Positions 34,946 through 45,655 of a DNA stretch of 64,000 nucleotides are shown piece after piece. How positions within the stretch are numbered: the first letter of the stretch is position 1; every line of letters begins with the position of its first letter. The notes below the pieces were generated by a model, which saw nothing but the letters and a program-made list of their open reading frames with translations, ran no database searches and was not told the origin of the DNA. The translations under genes were made by a program, and so were the position numbers. Where the stretch lies: positions 4,856,001 to 4,920,000 of the forward strand of contig JAZBRI010000010.1 in assembly GCA_036874045.1 (NCBI GenBank), written 5' to 3'. This DNA comes from Cymodocea nodosa. Lineage: Eukaryota; Streptophyta; Magnoliopsida; Alismatales; Cymodoceaceae.

Positions 34946-35168
34946 AGTAGTATAACTAAAGCAACTTTGTATAATATAGTAAGTAGAAAAATATAAAAAG
35001 AAAAGAAAAGAAAATGTAAGTTTAATTATAATTAGTAGTATCATAGAGTTATTACTTAACTCAACAAACTTAGTCCGTTGAGCTATGACCTAACTCCAAA
35101 AAGGTATGTAAGTAGCTATGTTAATTTTATCTCTACTAAAATTTGTTTATATTACTGAATCACAACAA

Positions 35169-36296
35169 ATGGAATTGATGAAATTACCACTAGATGCACT
35201 AAGGGAAGTATTGAATAACTTATCAGCTAAAGATCTATGTAGATTGTGTTGTGTGTCAAAAGAAATTAAAGAATGTGTTAGAGAAAAATATTTTCATGGA
35301 CTACAAGTTGCAAAGATGACTAATATTAGAGGTGGATTTTTATAGATGTCATTTAATCGTAGTTCAATCAACTATGAATATCTGAATATGGAAGAAAATG
35401 CTGGAATTCCACCTAATACATTAGAAGGAATAAATCATATTATGGGGATAGATGAAGGATTAATTATTTACAGAACCAAACCAAGGTATGCAATTCTGTT
35501 ACCCGATATTTTTATTAGAAATCCTATCACTAGAGAAGAATGGAATATAGGAAGGCCTAATAGATTTGAAGTACTAATTGAAAATTGTGGGTCAGCTTTA
35601 ACATTTTTTGATAAAAATTCAACCATTCCTAAAAAGTTGTATTACTGGAGACCAACTAGAAATTGGGATGAGGATCTATGCTTAAGTGTGTATAATTTTC
35701 TGAATAGATCTTGGACTGAAAATACTATGATATATCTAGGATAAAAAGCATTAATTAACAACATACATGTCATACTTGATGGATATATATATTTAGTCAT
35801 GGATATATCAGTTGCATTTAGATCTAATTTATACATAGTAAGCATAGACAATTATGATGATGACTTTATAGAAATATTGCCTATACCTAATGATATAGCT
35901 GAACCACCATCTGCAAAACATGATAAAATTCAATTAGGAGTATAGTTTAATGAATATGATGATCCTACTTTATGTTTAGTAAGATGGTGGGATGAATTGA
36001 TGAAATTTCAAATATGGATTATGAAAGACCTAAATGAATGGAAGTGGGAAGAGGAATATATTGAAATATATAAAGAAAGAGAAACAACTACATTATCTTG
36101 GAATAGAAAAGGATCTCTTTCTACATTTCAATTCATTAATGGTAATACCCTTATATTTAGTATTGATAACATACTACAAGTTTACAAGTTAAAAAGGAAA
36201 GTAGACTGCATTAAAACAGAATTAATAGCAAGAAGAATTATGCTTAAAAAGTTTGCTTGGACTAACACGTTTATTCCATTTGTCACTACTTTTTAA
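35169..36296 (+). pseudogene. F-box protein ORF carried by G2
   Basis: 376 codons in a single frame: MELMKLPLDALREVLNNLSA, KDLCRLCCVSKEIKECV (F-box, residues about 5-45), then an F-box-associated-like region: FIRNPITREEWNIGRPN, VAFRSNLYIVSIDNYDDDF, LVRWWDELMKFQIWIMKDLN, ending near residue 375. Only three stops break it: TAG 35343 (G1 has TGG), TAA 35742 (G1 has CAA) and TAG near 35946. An upstream in-frame ATG at 35118 exists, but G1 has no matching extension. It lies 223 bp after gag in the same orientation. Known F-box proteins recruit substrates to SCF ubiquitin ligases; the target here is unknown. Confidence 0.78.
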
Positions 36297-38137
36297 TCAT
36301 ATTTTTAAATTGTGGTTTTGTACTTTTAATGTTGTGTGTACTCTGCATTTATTTTTAGAAAAGAAAGAAAAATTTTTAGTTTTTGTTTTATTTTATAAGA
36401 AAAAAACAAACAAAATATTAATCTAATTTGTTAGTATCTGTTTTGGAAAACCAACTAGCTTGTTTGTGAGCCACCAAAGGCATAGGAACTTGGGTTCCAT
36501 ACAAGACACTGATTTAACAATTTATGTTTTGTTGTTAAATGTTATTTTGTTATATATTCTGCTTTTATTTGTGAATGAAAAGTTTTTCAGAATCAAAAGT
36601 TGGAAGATGTTGAAGGAGATACAAAAGAACAAGGTATGTTTGATTACTTGCCCTAAATTTACATTTAAACTTAGTTTGTGGAGTTATTCATTAACTCAAC
36701 GAATTAAGTTTGACGAGTTAGGTACTAAGTCAACGAAACAATACTCATGCTTGCTAATATTTATTGTATTTACTATAAAATCTTTTACATTGAGGAAAAT
36801 GCAAAATATAGGTATGGGGGGGAGGTAATTAGATTAAATCCAAGTAATTTTGTTAATTAGAGGAACTAGGATTGTGCTACAAATTTTCGTAGAAATTGAA
36901 AATTTTTTTATTATGAATTTGCTGTAACTAGTCGAAATTTCCTATAACTATCCAATAATTGAAATTGTAAAATTTTTAAGAACTATAGCTGCTTGAATGT
37001 TATATTTAGAATCTTATATAAGATGCTACAAATTTTACTATTAATACACTGGATATGGTATCTTATGTTTTTATTGAATTTTATGAGTTTAACAGTTTCA
37101 TGATTTTAAAAAAGAAATCAAAATGCTTAACTAAAACTCAATAAATTATCTAAAATCCTGAAAGAGTTGAAATGTTGATTTTGGATTAAATGAAATACAT
37201 ATGATCAAGGATACATTTAATTTGATTGATTAAACTTGTAGAATGATTTATGTGTAAATCTTATTAAACTACAGAAAAAGTATGAGCTTATTGATATGGA
37301 TTCATGTTTTCAAAAAATTATAGAAGTAGGATTATATGAGATTTGTGTTTTATTGCATCTGTATTAATGACATACATATATATACTATGTTGAAAAGGAA
37401 AAAAGAGGAAAAAAAAGAAAAAAACTTTGAGAGTTTATTGATTTGTTTGATCATGAGCCTTTTGTACTTGAGCAGATAGGTATGTAAGGATTATTGACTT
37501 AAAAAATGACTCATTAAATCTAGCAACCTAAGATCTTGATCAAATCTGGGATTGTTGACTGAAAGCTTAATACATGGGTACATTAGAAAGCTCTTTTATG
37601 ATTCAAGATTTTCAAATTAACTTTTAAAGTAAAAATATGCATATACTATTCTAAAAAGATAAAAGTATTTTGTGAAATACAGATTTTTTTTGAATCTAGT
37701 ATATTTTTTGTTATCTAAGATTACAAAAGTATGAATCTAGATTAGACTTTCGAAGTTGTTTATTTGAGATACAATTCATTATTCTTCTTGTTTTAATCAT
37801 ATTGAGTTGGATTATGTTTTGATTCGTATATAGAAATTTATTCTGGAAATCATATTGGAAAATTCAAGATAACAAATGTTTGAAAAGAAAAAAAATGATA
37901 ATATAATTACCACCTATGTGATGCTAGTATATTTTGTATATAATTTACATATGTTTAAACATATTTGCAAGTTGGAGAGGAGAAAACAATGTTAAATAAA
38001 ATTACTAAAAAATGCAGAATATCTTTATATTAATCTAATTTATGTATTCTAAAGAAAAAAATGAAGAATTAGTTCTAGCACTTTAGAAAGACCAAGTAGT
38101 TAGATCTTAGTAGTTTGCTAAGGGACTAGCAAAAGTT
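36297..38137 (+). other. Long 3' non-coding region of G2
   Basis: No supported ORF. It includes a G-rich tract GTATGGGGGGGAGGTAATTA at 36811-36830 (also in G1). From about 36960 to 38000 it aligns with the spacer between RNase H and ORF3 of the copia elements SIRE-C and SIRE-A. Landmark: ATGGGTACATTAGAAAGCTC at 37574-37593, identical at 49393-49412. Confidence 0.65.
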
Positions 38138-38151
38138 AAGTATAGGGGAAG
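38138..38151 (+). other. Polypurine tract of G2
   Basis: AAGTATAGGGGAAG lies immediately before the LTR start TGTTTAGAATG, the expected place for plus-strand priming. Confidence 0.7.
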
Positions 38152-38548
38152 TGTTTAGAATGAAAAAGTGCATAATATTAATGGTTAAATGATGGTTAAT
38201 TGCATAATATTTAACTTATCATATGAGAATTAAGTTATTATGTTATAATTGCACTATTATATGTTTTAATGAAAGAATCTGCATAATTTAACGGAATTAG
38301 CGTTAATTAAATATATTTCTAAACTGTTAGTGAATTACAAGCTTTTTAATTCTTAAGTATCTAAATTTTCTATTATTTCGGAGAGTTACATTTCATGTAC
38401 CGGACAGTTATATTTTAAACGCTTAAAGAATATTTTATTATTTTCTGAAGTACACATGTTGTAACCTTAATGTAAGACTTAAGTAAATGTTTGGTAAGTT
38501 ATCTGCTAACTATCTGAAATGTGTTTGAGCATCAGATAGTTAGGTTTG
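38152..38548 (+). repeat. 3' LTR of G2, truncated
   Basis: Starts TGTTTAGAATGAAAAAGTGC like the other Ty3 LTRs here. It contains TTCGGAGAGTTACA and ATCAGATAGTTAG-type words as in the G1 LTR. Cut at 38548 by a copia LTR in the other orientation. Confidence 0.8.
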
Positions 38549-39090
38549 TGTAGGATCGTTGTATTACAAGAGAGGGGGTGAATTGTGTCTTTAGCAATTA
38601 AATTTACTAGTAGATAAAACAAGAGCACAAAACACTCGTAAATAAAATTCTATTCTTTATAAACTTTAAAGACAGAATTTACAATATCTTTTTAGCTCAA
38701 TTCCCTTCTTAACAGTTTTGATACAGTAATGTCTGATATACAATTTAAATAGGAAAATGAAGTCCTTATTCAAAACTAATTTCAAATTGAATAAAACCTG
38801 ATCTTTATGCATGTAGCTTCTTTCCTTCTTTTTGCTTAGCTTTTGTATCTCTTCTTCTCCAGTTGTTAAATTTTTAGACTTCTTGCATTTGTAGCTCCTT
38901 TTCTGAAATTGCTTGGAATTTCGAACTTCTTCTAATGTTGGAGAATTTTTCTAGATATGAATATTCAAACTTAACTTTTCAGTTAGGGATCTAGATTGAA
39001 TATTCAGACTTGGTTTTTGAGATTGGGATCCTTATTGTAATGTAGCTCGTACTCTCTATTTGTAGTCGAACTATGTCTTCACGTTCAGCA
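38549..39090 (-). repeat. Copia LTR fragment (SIRE-B type)
   Basis: Aligns with the 3' half of the SIRE-B LTR (15131-15670), ending CCTACA on the minus strand at 38549. Homology stops near 39090. It marks the 3' end of a minus-strand copia that landed in the G2 LTR. 39091-39323 is non-coding with no recognised feature. Confidence 0.75.
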
Positions 39091-39323
39091 TGTAAGGAAA
39101 ATTTGCTAAGTACATATCGTTCAAAAAGATATTTTAAAACATGCATAACTTTCATGGATAAGCATAAATTGTTTAAAGAAAAACTGTTTTAAACATAAAT
39201 TGTCAAAAACAATCACATGATCATTAAGTGTAATAAACAGTTTACATAATGCGATTTCTTTACATAAATAATTTTTGGTAACAAATTACAAGAAAGAAAT
39301 CATGCAATACATAATTTTTATAA

Positions 39324-40520
39324 TCACAAGCCATGTTGTCTTCGAAAAATATTGATTAGAGTATCTGAAATTTGCCTTGCAATTTCTATACTTACTCTGT
39401 TTATCTGATCAATTGCTGCTTGATTTAAATCATTTTGTGAAACTTGTGATGATTGCTGTAAAAATTCAATATTTATGTCTGTATTTAAATCTCTATGTAT
39501 ATCTTTATTTATACCTGTATTTGTATCTGTATGTTGCTGTTGTTCTGAAAACTATGTCGATTGTTGCTGTTGCTGTTGTGACTGAGTTTGCTGATCCTGT
39601 TGTGGTTGTTGAATTACAGGTGCATCTGCTTCCTAGTATTTTTGTAGTTCATTTGTAGAGAAAGATCTTGACTTTAATTTTTTTTGTGGCCAAGGTGTAA
39701 TATCTATTTGACTTGCCATAATTCTCAAAATCGTATCTCCATAAAATAATTTACACTGCAAATTTAAGATATGAGAAACAAAAATATCATACTAGTTCAC
39801 CTGTATATGGTCAATTAATGCATATGTAGCATAAAGACAACATCTGCCAACTTCTGCCCCATGACTAAACCTCTGAAAGAGTCAAGCATGCAGTATTTTT
39901 GCAATAAAATGTGCTTGGCCAATTAAATCATTTAGTAATCTCATTGGATTGTTGGCAGTCAAATCTTTGGCTAAACTTTTAATGTCTCATCCCAACTGAT
40001 AACCCTATTTTCTTTCTGATAATTTAACTCCTTCATTTTTCAAACCAAGTACTTGATAAAGTAATTCTAGAGTTAAATATATATTGTAGTCTTATATATT
40101 GGAAACAGGAATACCTTCTTCCACTGTTAAGTTTGAGTAAAAATAATTTACAAGTTCTGGTATAATAAGATGGTCTGGCTGTTGTGGAAGTAGAGTCAAC
40201 AAGCCTTGAAATTCAAACATTTCTCGTATATGTGCCATCCCTTCAAACTTAACTAGTCTTGAATATAAAACTTTTAAAGTTTTATATGTATGAAATTTTT
40301 CATAATAGGAACTATTTCTGAACCATAACAATGTATTTTCATCTAAATTCTATTTAGGATTAGGTATTTTCCTGTCATGATATTCAGATCTGGGACTGGT
40401 TTCAATATTATCAGTAGTATCTATATTTTCAGATCTTTTAGAACTAGTGGAATTTCTATCAAAGCTAGTATAAATGTCTGAAATATCTCTATATTGATTG
40501 TGAAAGGTTAGATCACACAA
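39324..40520 (-). pseudogene. ORF3 of the minus-strand copia remnant
   Basis: The core matches the other ORF3 copies: LLWFRNSSYYEKFH, HIREMFEFQGLLTLLP, LVNYFYSNL (40331-40092), VLGLKNEGVKL, LFQRFSHGAEV, IQVN*YDIF, LFYGDTILRIMA. A glutamine-rich stretch follows (QQDQQTQSQQQQQQST, about 39600), then a tail with IDQINRVSIEIARQISDTL, ending at a TGA (39324). Stops and small shifts break it near 40090, 39970 and 39540. It begins only a few bases after a Ty3-type primer site, which is odd for a copia element. Confidence 0.6.
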
Positions 40521-40525
40521 CTAGT

Positions 40526-40603
40526 CACTGGCAACAGCGCCAGAAATGCTTGTTCTTGGGTTTTGTTAACTTCTATTTTTAAACATGTTTAATTTGTCTT
40601 TAT
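40526..40603 (-). other. Relic Ty3 primer site and LTR end inside a copia remnant
   Basis: CACTGGCAACAGCGCCA (40526-40542) matches the tRNA-Asp 3' end at 14 of 17 positions. The adjoining 40543-40603 resembles the LTR end of G1 (about 10672-10790: GTTAACTTCT..TTT, TTT(A/G)TCTTTAT). It sits between RT sequence (from 40604) and ORF3 of a copia remnant, all on the minus strand. Confidence 0.6.
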
Positions 40604-41608
40604 GGACTGATTTTCAGGTGATGGAACTAGATCCCATACCTCATTTCTTATAAATTAATTTAGCTCATCTTGCATAGCTAAATACCAAAATTCATCTTCT
40701 AAGGTATCTTCAATTTTCTTAGGTTCTAGTAAAGAAACAAATGAGTAAGCACCACAAATGTTGACTATTGATGACCTAGTCCTAACTCCTTGATTAGGAT
40801 CGCCTATTATCTGATCAATAGGATGAGATGAAGCAAAACGCCAATTTCTATGTTGTTCCACATTTTCTATAGGTATCACATTATTTTCTTCTAAATCTTC
40901 GTCATTTAAGTTTATATTTCTTATTCTATCAGATAATCTCTCAATTTCTCTATCAACATCATTTGATACCATTTCTAGGAGAATTTTTGAATCAAAGTTT
41001 TCAACATGTCTAAAATCCAAATGAAAGTTTTCATGAAATTTCACATGTAGAGTTTCCATAATGGTTTTTGTTTATTTGTTATATACTCTATATGCCTTAC
41101 TTTTAATGGAATAACCAACAAAAATACCCTCATCTGATTTGGCTCTAAATTTGTCTCTTTGTTCCTTAGTGTTGAAAATAAAACACTTACAGCTAAAAGG
41201 TTTTAAATAACTTATTTTGGGAACTCTATTATACCATATCTCATAAGGAGTTTTATCCAAAATTGGTCTTAGATGTATTCTCTTTATAACATAAGATGCT
41301 GTATGAACTGCTTCTACCTAGAGAGGTAGGGGTAACTTATTTTCATTTAACATGGTTCTAGACATTTCCTGAAGTGATCTGTTTTTACATTCTACTATTC
41401 CATTTTGTGAAGGAGCTCTTGGAAATGAGTACCTATGATCTATTCCTAATTCTTCACAAAAGGTGTCCATTTGATCATTATCAAATTTTGTACCATGATC
41501 ACTCCTAAGTTTTTGAATTTTAACATTTTGCTCATTCTGAACTTTATTACAGAATATCTTAAATATTTCAAAAACTTCAGTTTTATTAGCTAAAAAATAG
41601 ACCCAAGT
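40604..41608 (-). pseudogene. pol: Copia integrase and RT start, remnant
   Basis: Integrase from TTWVYFLANKTEVFEIFKIF with Asp in RSDHGTKFD and Glu region SQNGIVECKNRSLQEMSRTM (41605-41330), nearly the same as SIRE-B. The capping region MDKTPYEIWYNRVPKISYLK and GIFVGYSIKSKAY follows (41260-41072), then a linker and RT start AMQDELN (to 40655). Truncated upstream by SIRE-C at 41609 and downstream at 40604 by the Ty3 LTR/primer-site relic. It includes stops at 41071, 40654 and near 41320. Confidence 0.8.
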
Positions 41609-43198
41609 TGTTGAGTATTTTGTTTTAATGATGTGTGTTGAATGAAAGTAATCATATTTAATCAATTACTATTGCTTGTGAAAGGAAATTAAAAACATCA
41701 ATTAATATAGGAAAAAGTTTACTAGGAAAAAGTTTACTGATATAAATATTTGTCTATATTGGATCTAGAATTATACTAAGTTAATAACTAGTCGTTTCGT
41801 TGTAGTAATTTCTCATTTAACTAAACGTTAAGATAACGTGTGTTTTTGTTGAAAAACATGATATGTTTTAAAGTTATATCTTCTATATCATAAACAGTGC
41901 ATGTTTAGACAACTCGTTAAGTTAGAGTGTTATTTGTATAGAGGTCACGTGAGAACTTGTTAAATTAGAGGCTTAAAGGTTAAAATAGGTCACATGAGAA
42001 CTCGTTAAGTTAGTGAGTAAAAGAAGAGACGAACTTGTTAAATTAGTGTTGTACACATGGTGAAATTAAAAGTTACGAATGTTATATTGTATCACATGAG
42101 GTGCACATGTTTAACTCATTAAGTTAACATAATTAAACGCGTTGAGTTGCTATATTGAACACTAAGGCAACGTGTTAGGTTAGCATTATAAAACTTAAGT
42201 TGTTATTTTTGCACGTGGTAAAAATCTTTTTATAAAAACATTTGTTTATCGCTGGTTCGTTAACTTATTTGTAACACAATGGAGATGGTTCGTTGAGTAA
42301 TCGTAACACCACGGAGATGGTTTGTTGAGTTAGTGTAATACCATGGACTTAGTTCGTTGAGTTAGCTATAGTACTTGTCACGTGAGTTGGCTCATGAGGA
42401 ATTCGTTAAGTTAGAAATGTTAAGTTATATATTTACTTGTGTTACTCATTTAGTTAACATTAAAGTAACGACTTATTATTACATTTGATGAAAAATTTTG
42501 GACGAGAAAGTTTATTTTGCAAGAAATTTTTCAGAGATCTAGGATTGATGATTAAAGAAAATTCGAAATGTAAACGTGGGTCAGAACGTGTGTATTTCGA
42601 TGAAGGAAAAAGAGAAGATGTGAAGAAGTGGAAAACTAGCAGTGATTAAACGTGGAGGATATGTATGAAATGAAGATACATTATAAAAGGCATAGAATTC
42701 TTGTTGATCAACTATCCCTACACACCAAACGAAAATCTTTTCAAGGATCAAAAACACTCTTCGAGGAAAAGCTCTCAAATGGAAGAAAATTTTGTGAAGT
42801 AGAAAAAGTTAGATTTATGTCACTGAAGATCTGAAGTATCAACAAAAAGAAAATTCGGTGAAGCGGAGAACAACAACATATTCATCATTGAAGAATTGCT
42901 GAAGAAGAAAAAGAAGAAGAAGAAGAAAGATCTAAAACAAGGAGAAATGCTTTAAATTTCGCAAATTAGTTTTCTCTATTTGTTATGAAATTGTATAAAT
43001 GAAACATGGTATCAATATATAATTGCATCTACAATTTTTTAGGAGAATTGAATTGTATATTGTAATTGAAACCTTGAATAAAAATGATTTTATGAAAATA
43101 GTGTCTCGACTTGTTTTTAATTTTGAAGTTTCAATTATAATCGAAAATATTGAAAAACACAATTCACCCCTCCTCTTGTGTAGCTATACGATCCTACA
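41609..43198 (+). repeat. 5' LTR of SIRE-C
   Basis: TGTTGAGTATTTTGTTTTAA ... CGATCCTACA. U3 has repeated AACTCGTTAAGTTAG words (41911, about 42000), CGTTGAGTTA words (about 42290-42365) and CACGTG sites. ATTATAAAAGG near 42680 is a good TATA box. About 41900-42215 aligns with the Ty3 LTR of G3. Confidence 0.9.
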
Positions 43199-43200
43199 AG

Positions 43201-43212
43201 TGGTATCAGAGC
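43201..43212 (+). other. Primer binding site, initiator tRNA-Met (SIRE-C)
   Basis: TGGTATCAGAGC, two bases after the LTR end. Confidence 0.92.
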
Positions 43213-43398
43213 TTTATTAATAATCTTTGATATAAATCAATACCAACTTATTTAATATCATTGCTTATTCTACCTTCCTTGTTTTTAAACAGAAATTAAT
43301 ATCTGAGCATATGCTTAACCTTCTTGATTTAAGGCTCAAGTTGCTTTAAAAAGTTTTAAACTATTTAAAATCAAATAGGTTGAAAAATTTAAGGTAAG

Positions 43399-45655
43399 AT
43401 GGCTACTGAAAATAGTAATTTTTCTTTGTACGAAAGTCAAAATCTTAATCGTCCTCCTTTATTTGATGGAATACATTTTGAATATTGGAAATATAGGATG
43501 ACAGTATTTCTTCAAAGTATTGATTAGAAGTTGTGGTTCATGATTTCTAAACCATATACTCCGTTAACTACCCCTTATAACACTTGGACAATTACTGAAA
43601 AAGAAAATGAAACTCTCAATGCTAAGGGCTTAAATATTTTATTTTGTGCATTAAGTTATGAACAGTTTAGTAAAGTGTCGACATATAAATCTGCTTATGA
43701 GGTGTGGCATGCATTAGAAGTTTCATATGAAGGTACTTCTCAAGTTAAAGAGACTAAGATAAACATGTTAATTCATAAGTATGAACTCTTTAAGATGCAT
43801 GAAGACGAAAGTATTTCTGAGATGTTTTCTAGATTCCTTGATATCATAAACTCTTTAAAATGCTTAGGAAAGAATTTTGAATAGAAGGATTTGGTGAGGA
43901 AAATTCTTAGATCCCTAAGTTCTAAATGGTCTCAGAAAGTGACATCAATTGAGGAATCACGAGACTTAAATGTTTACACTATAAATGAACTTATAGGAAA
44001 TTTAACAACTTATGAAGTTCAATTAAATGAATCACTAAGTCACAACAAATTAAAATGAAGAAAGAGATAGCCTTCGAAATTAATTCAGATTCTGAAATAT
44101 CTACTAATTCTAACGAGAATTTGATTTTGCTGACTAGGAAATTCAAGAAAGCATGGAAAGCTAGGAAACAGCAAAGGAACAAGAATGATAAACTCTCAAC
44201 GTCAAAATCACTAAATGACAAGAATTCTTCATCAAGAAAGTATGTATGTTACAACTACAAAAAACCTAGACATCTTTCTAAAGATTATCCTATAAGGAAA
44301 AATGAAAAGCATAGTAGGACAAATCAGAAGAAGACATCTTAGAAAACTCAGAAAAAGTTTTATAAGAAAAAGGCTTTGAAGGTCACTTGGGATGACATGT
44401 CTGAAGAGTCTGAATCTGAGGAATCATCTTCAAAATCTTCACATTCAGAAAAAGAACAAGAATTAGAAGACGTTGCTCATGTGTGCTTCATGGCAAATAA
44501 GTTTGAGGTAATATTTAATCCTGAAAGTCATTCAGATTTTAACTTTGATGAATTGTTATGTGCTTATCATGCATTATTACAAAAACTTAAATTTGTAAAC
44601 TGGAAAATAAGAACATTAGAAATTCTTTGTTCATTTTGGAAGAAGAAAATTGTTTCTTGTCTACTACTTTAGAAAAGTTTAAATGTGATAATGAAAATCA
44701 TGCTAGAGATTTGCATAAATTTAGATTTAATGAATGTGTCTTGCATGAACAAATACAAAATACAAATGTTGAAAAATTAAAGATAGAATCTGAAAATGAA
44801 AAATTGAGAAACAATATAAATGATCTTGAGTTAGAGATTGACAGATTAAAAATGAGAGAGCTAGATTTAATTTCCATCATTGAGAAATGGAATTTAAGTC
44901 AAACTAAGTTAGATAAACTAACTAGTACACCTACAGTGTCATATAAATTTGGCTTAGGATTTGATTATCCTGAATATCCTAAAACTCAAGCTAATAAAGG
45001 ATTTATTAGTTGTAGTTCAAGTAAATTTAAAACTAAAATTCCTTTTATCATGAAACAATGTAATAAATATGTAGAAGTAGGTACTTTAAGGGATGAATCA
45101 TGCAGTAATAATATAAATCAATGTGATTTATCTAAATGTACCTCTAACATGACTATTAATGTTTCTAAAAATCTTTTTTCTTGTTCTAGAAATTCAGTTT
45201 CTAATGTTTCTAAAATTTCAGACAATCATAGTAAACTGAAAATTCAGAAACCTGTGCATGTAATTCAAAACATTGGTATTAGACCAATTACTGGTTCTAC
45301 ATGTTCTTTATCTAAAAATTCTTGTGTAGAAAAAGATTTTGTATGTATTGAAAACGTTAATACAAGTACAAAATCTTGGTATGAACTTATTAAAATGTAT
45401 GAGCATGACCAAAATAAATTAACATCTAATAAAAATCGGTTTGGTCTTGGTTATACTACATCTAAAAACAAAAGGAATGATTATAAGAGCAATAATGCTA
45501 TATGTGAGTATGAAGCTAATGATAAATCAATAGTACTTACAACTAATAAGAATGTAAATGATAATGTTAAACTATTTTTAAACAAAAAGAAGAAATATAC
45601 ATTTAATGAACTTAGTCCTCAACAACATTGGGTACCAAGAAACAGTTCTTCTTAA
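43399..45655 (+). pseudogene. gag: Gag of SIRE-C
   Basis: ATG 43399 (MATENSNFSLYES). Gag domain: YELFKMHEDESISEMFSRFL and LVRKILRSLSSKWSQKV (43740-43950). The zinc knuckle is damaged: CYNYKKPRHLSKDY, two Cys lost relative to SIRE-A. Acidic serine-rich stretch at about 44400, coiled-coil-like region 44800-44900, then an asparagine/serine-rich tail ending HWVPRNSSS and TAA (45653). TAG at about 43527, 43882 and 44341; frameshifts near 44053 and 44620. Confidence 0.8.

Larger units (their letters stand above)
32563..38548 (+). mobile_element. Ty3/gypsy fragment G2: ORF3 tail, gag, F-box, PPT, LTR start
   Basis: This is the 3' half of a relative of G1 on the opposite strand. The match to G1 begins at the ORF3 tail and runs through the promoter-like spacer, gag and F-box. 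G2 then continues to a polypurine tract and an LTR start, which G1 lacks because it leaves the window. It therefore confirms that gag and F-box lie upstream of the 3' LTR. The LTR is cut at 38548 by a minus-strand copia LTR. Confidence 0.85.
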
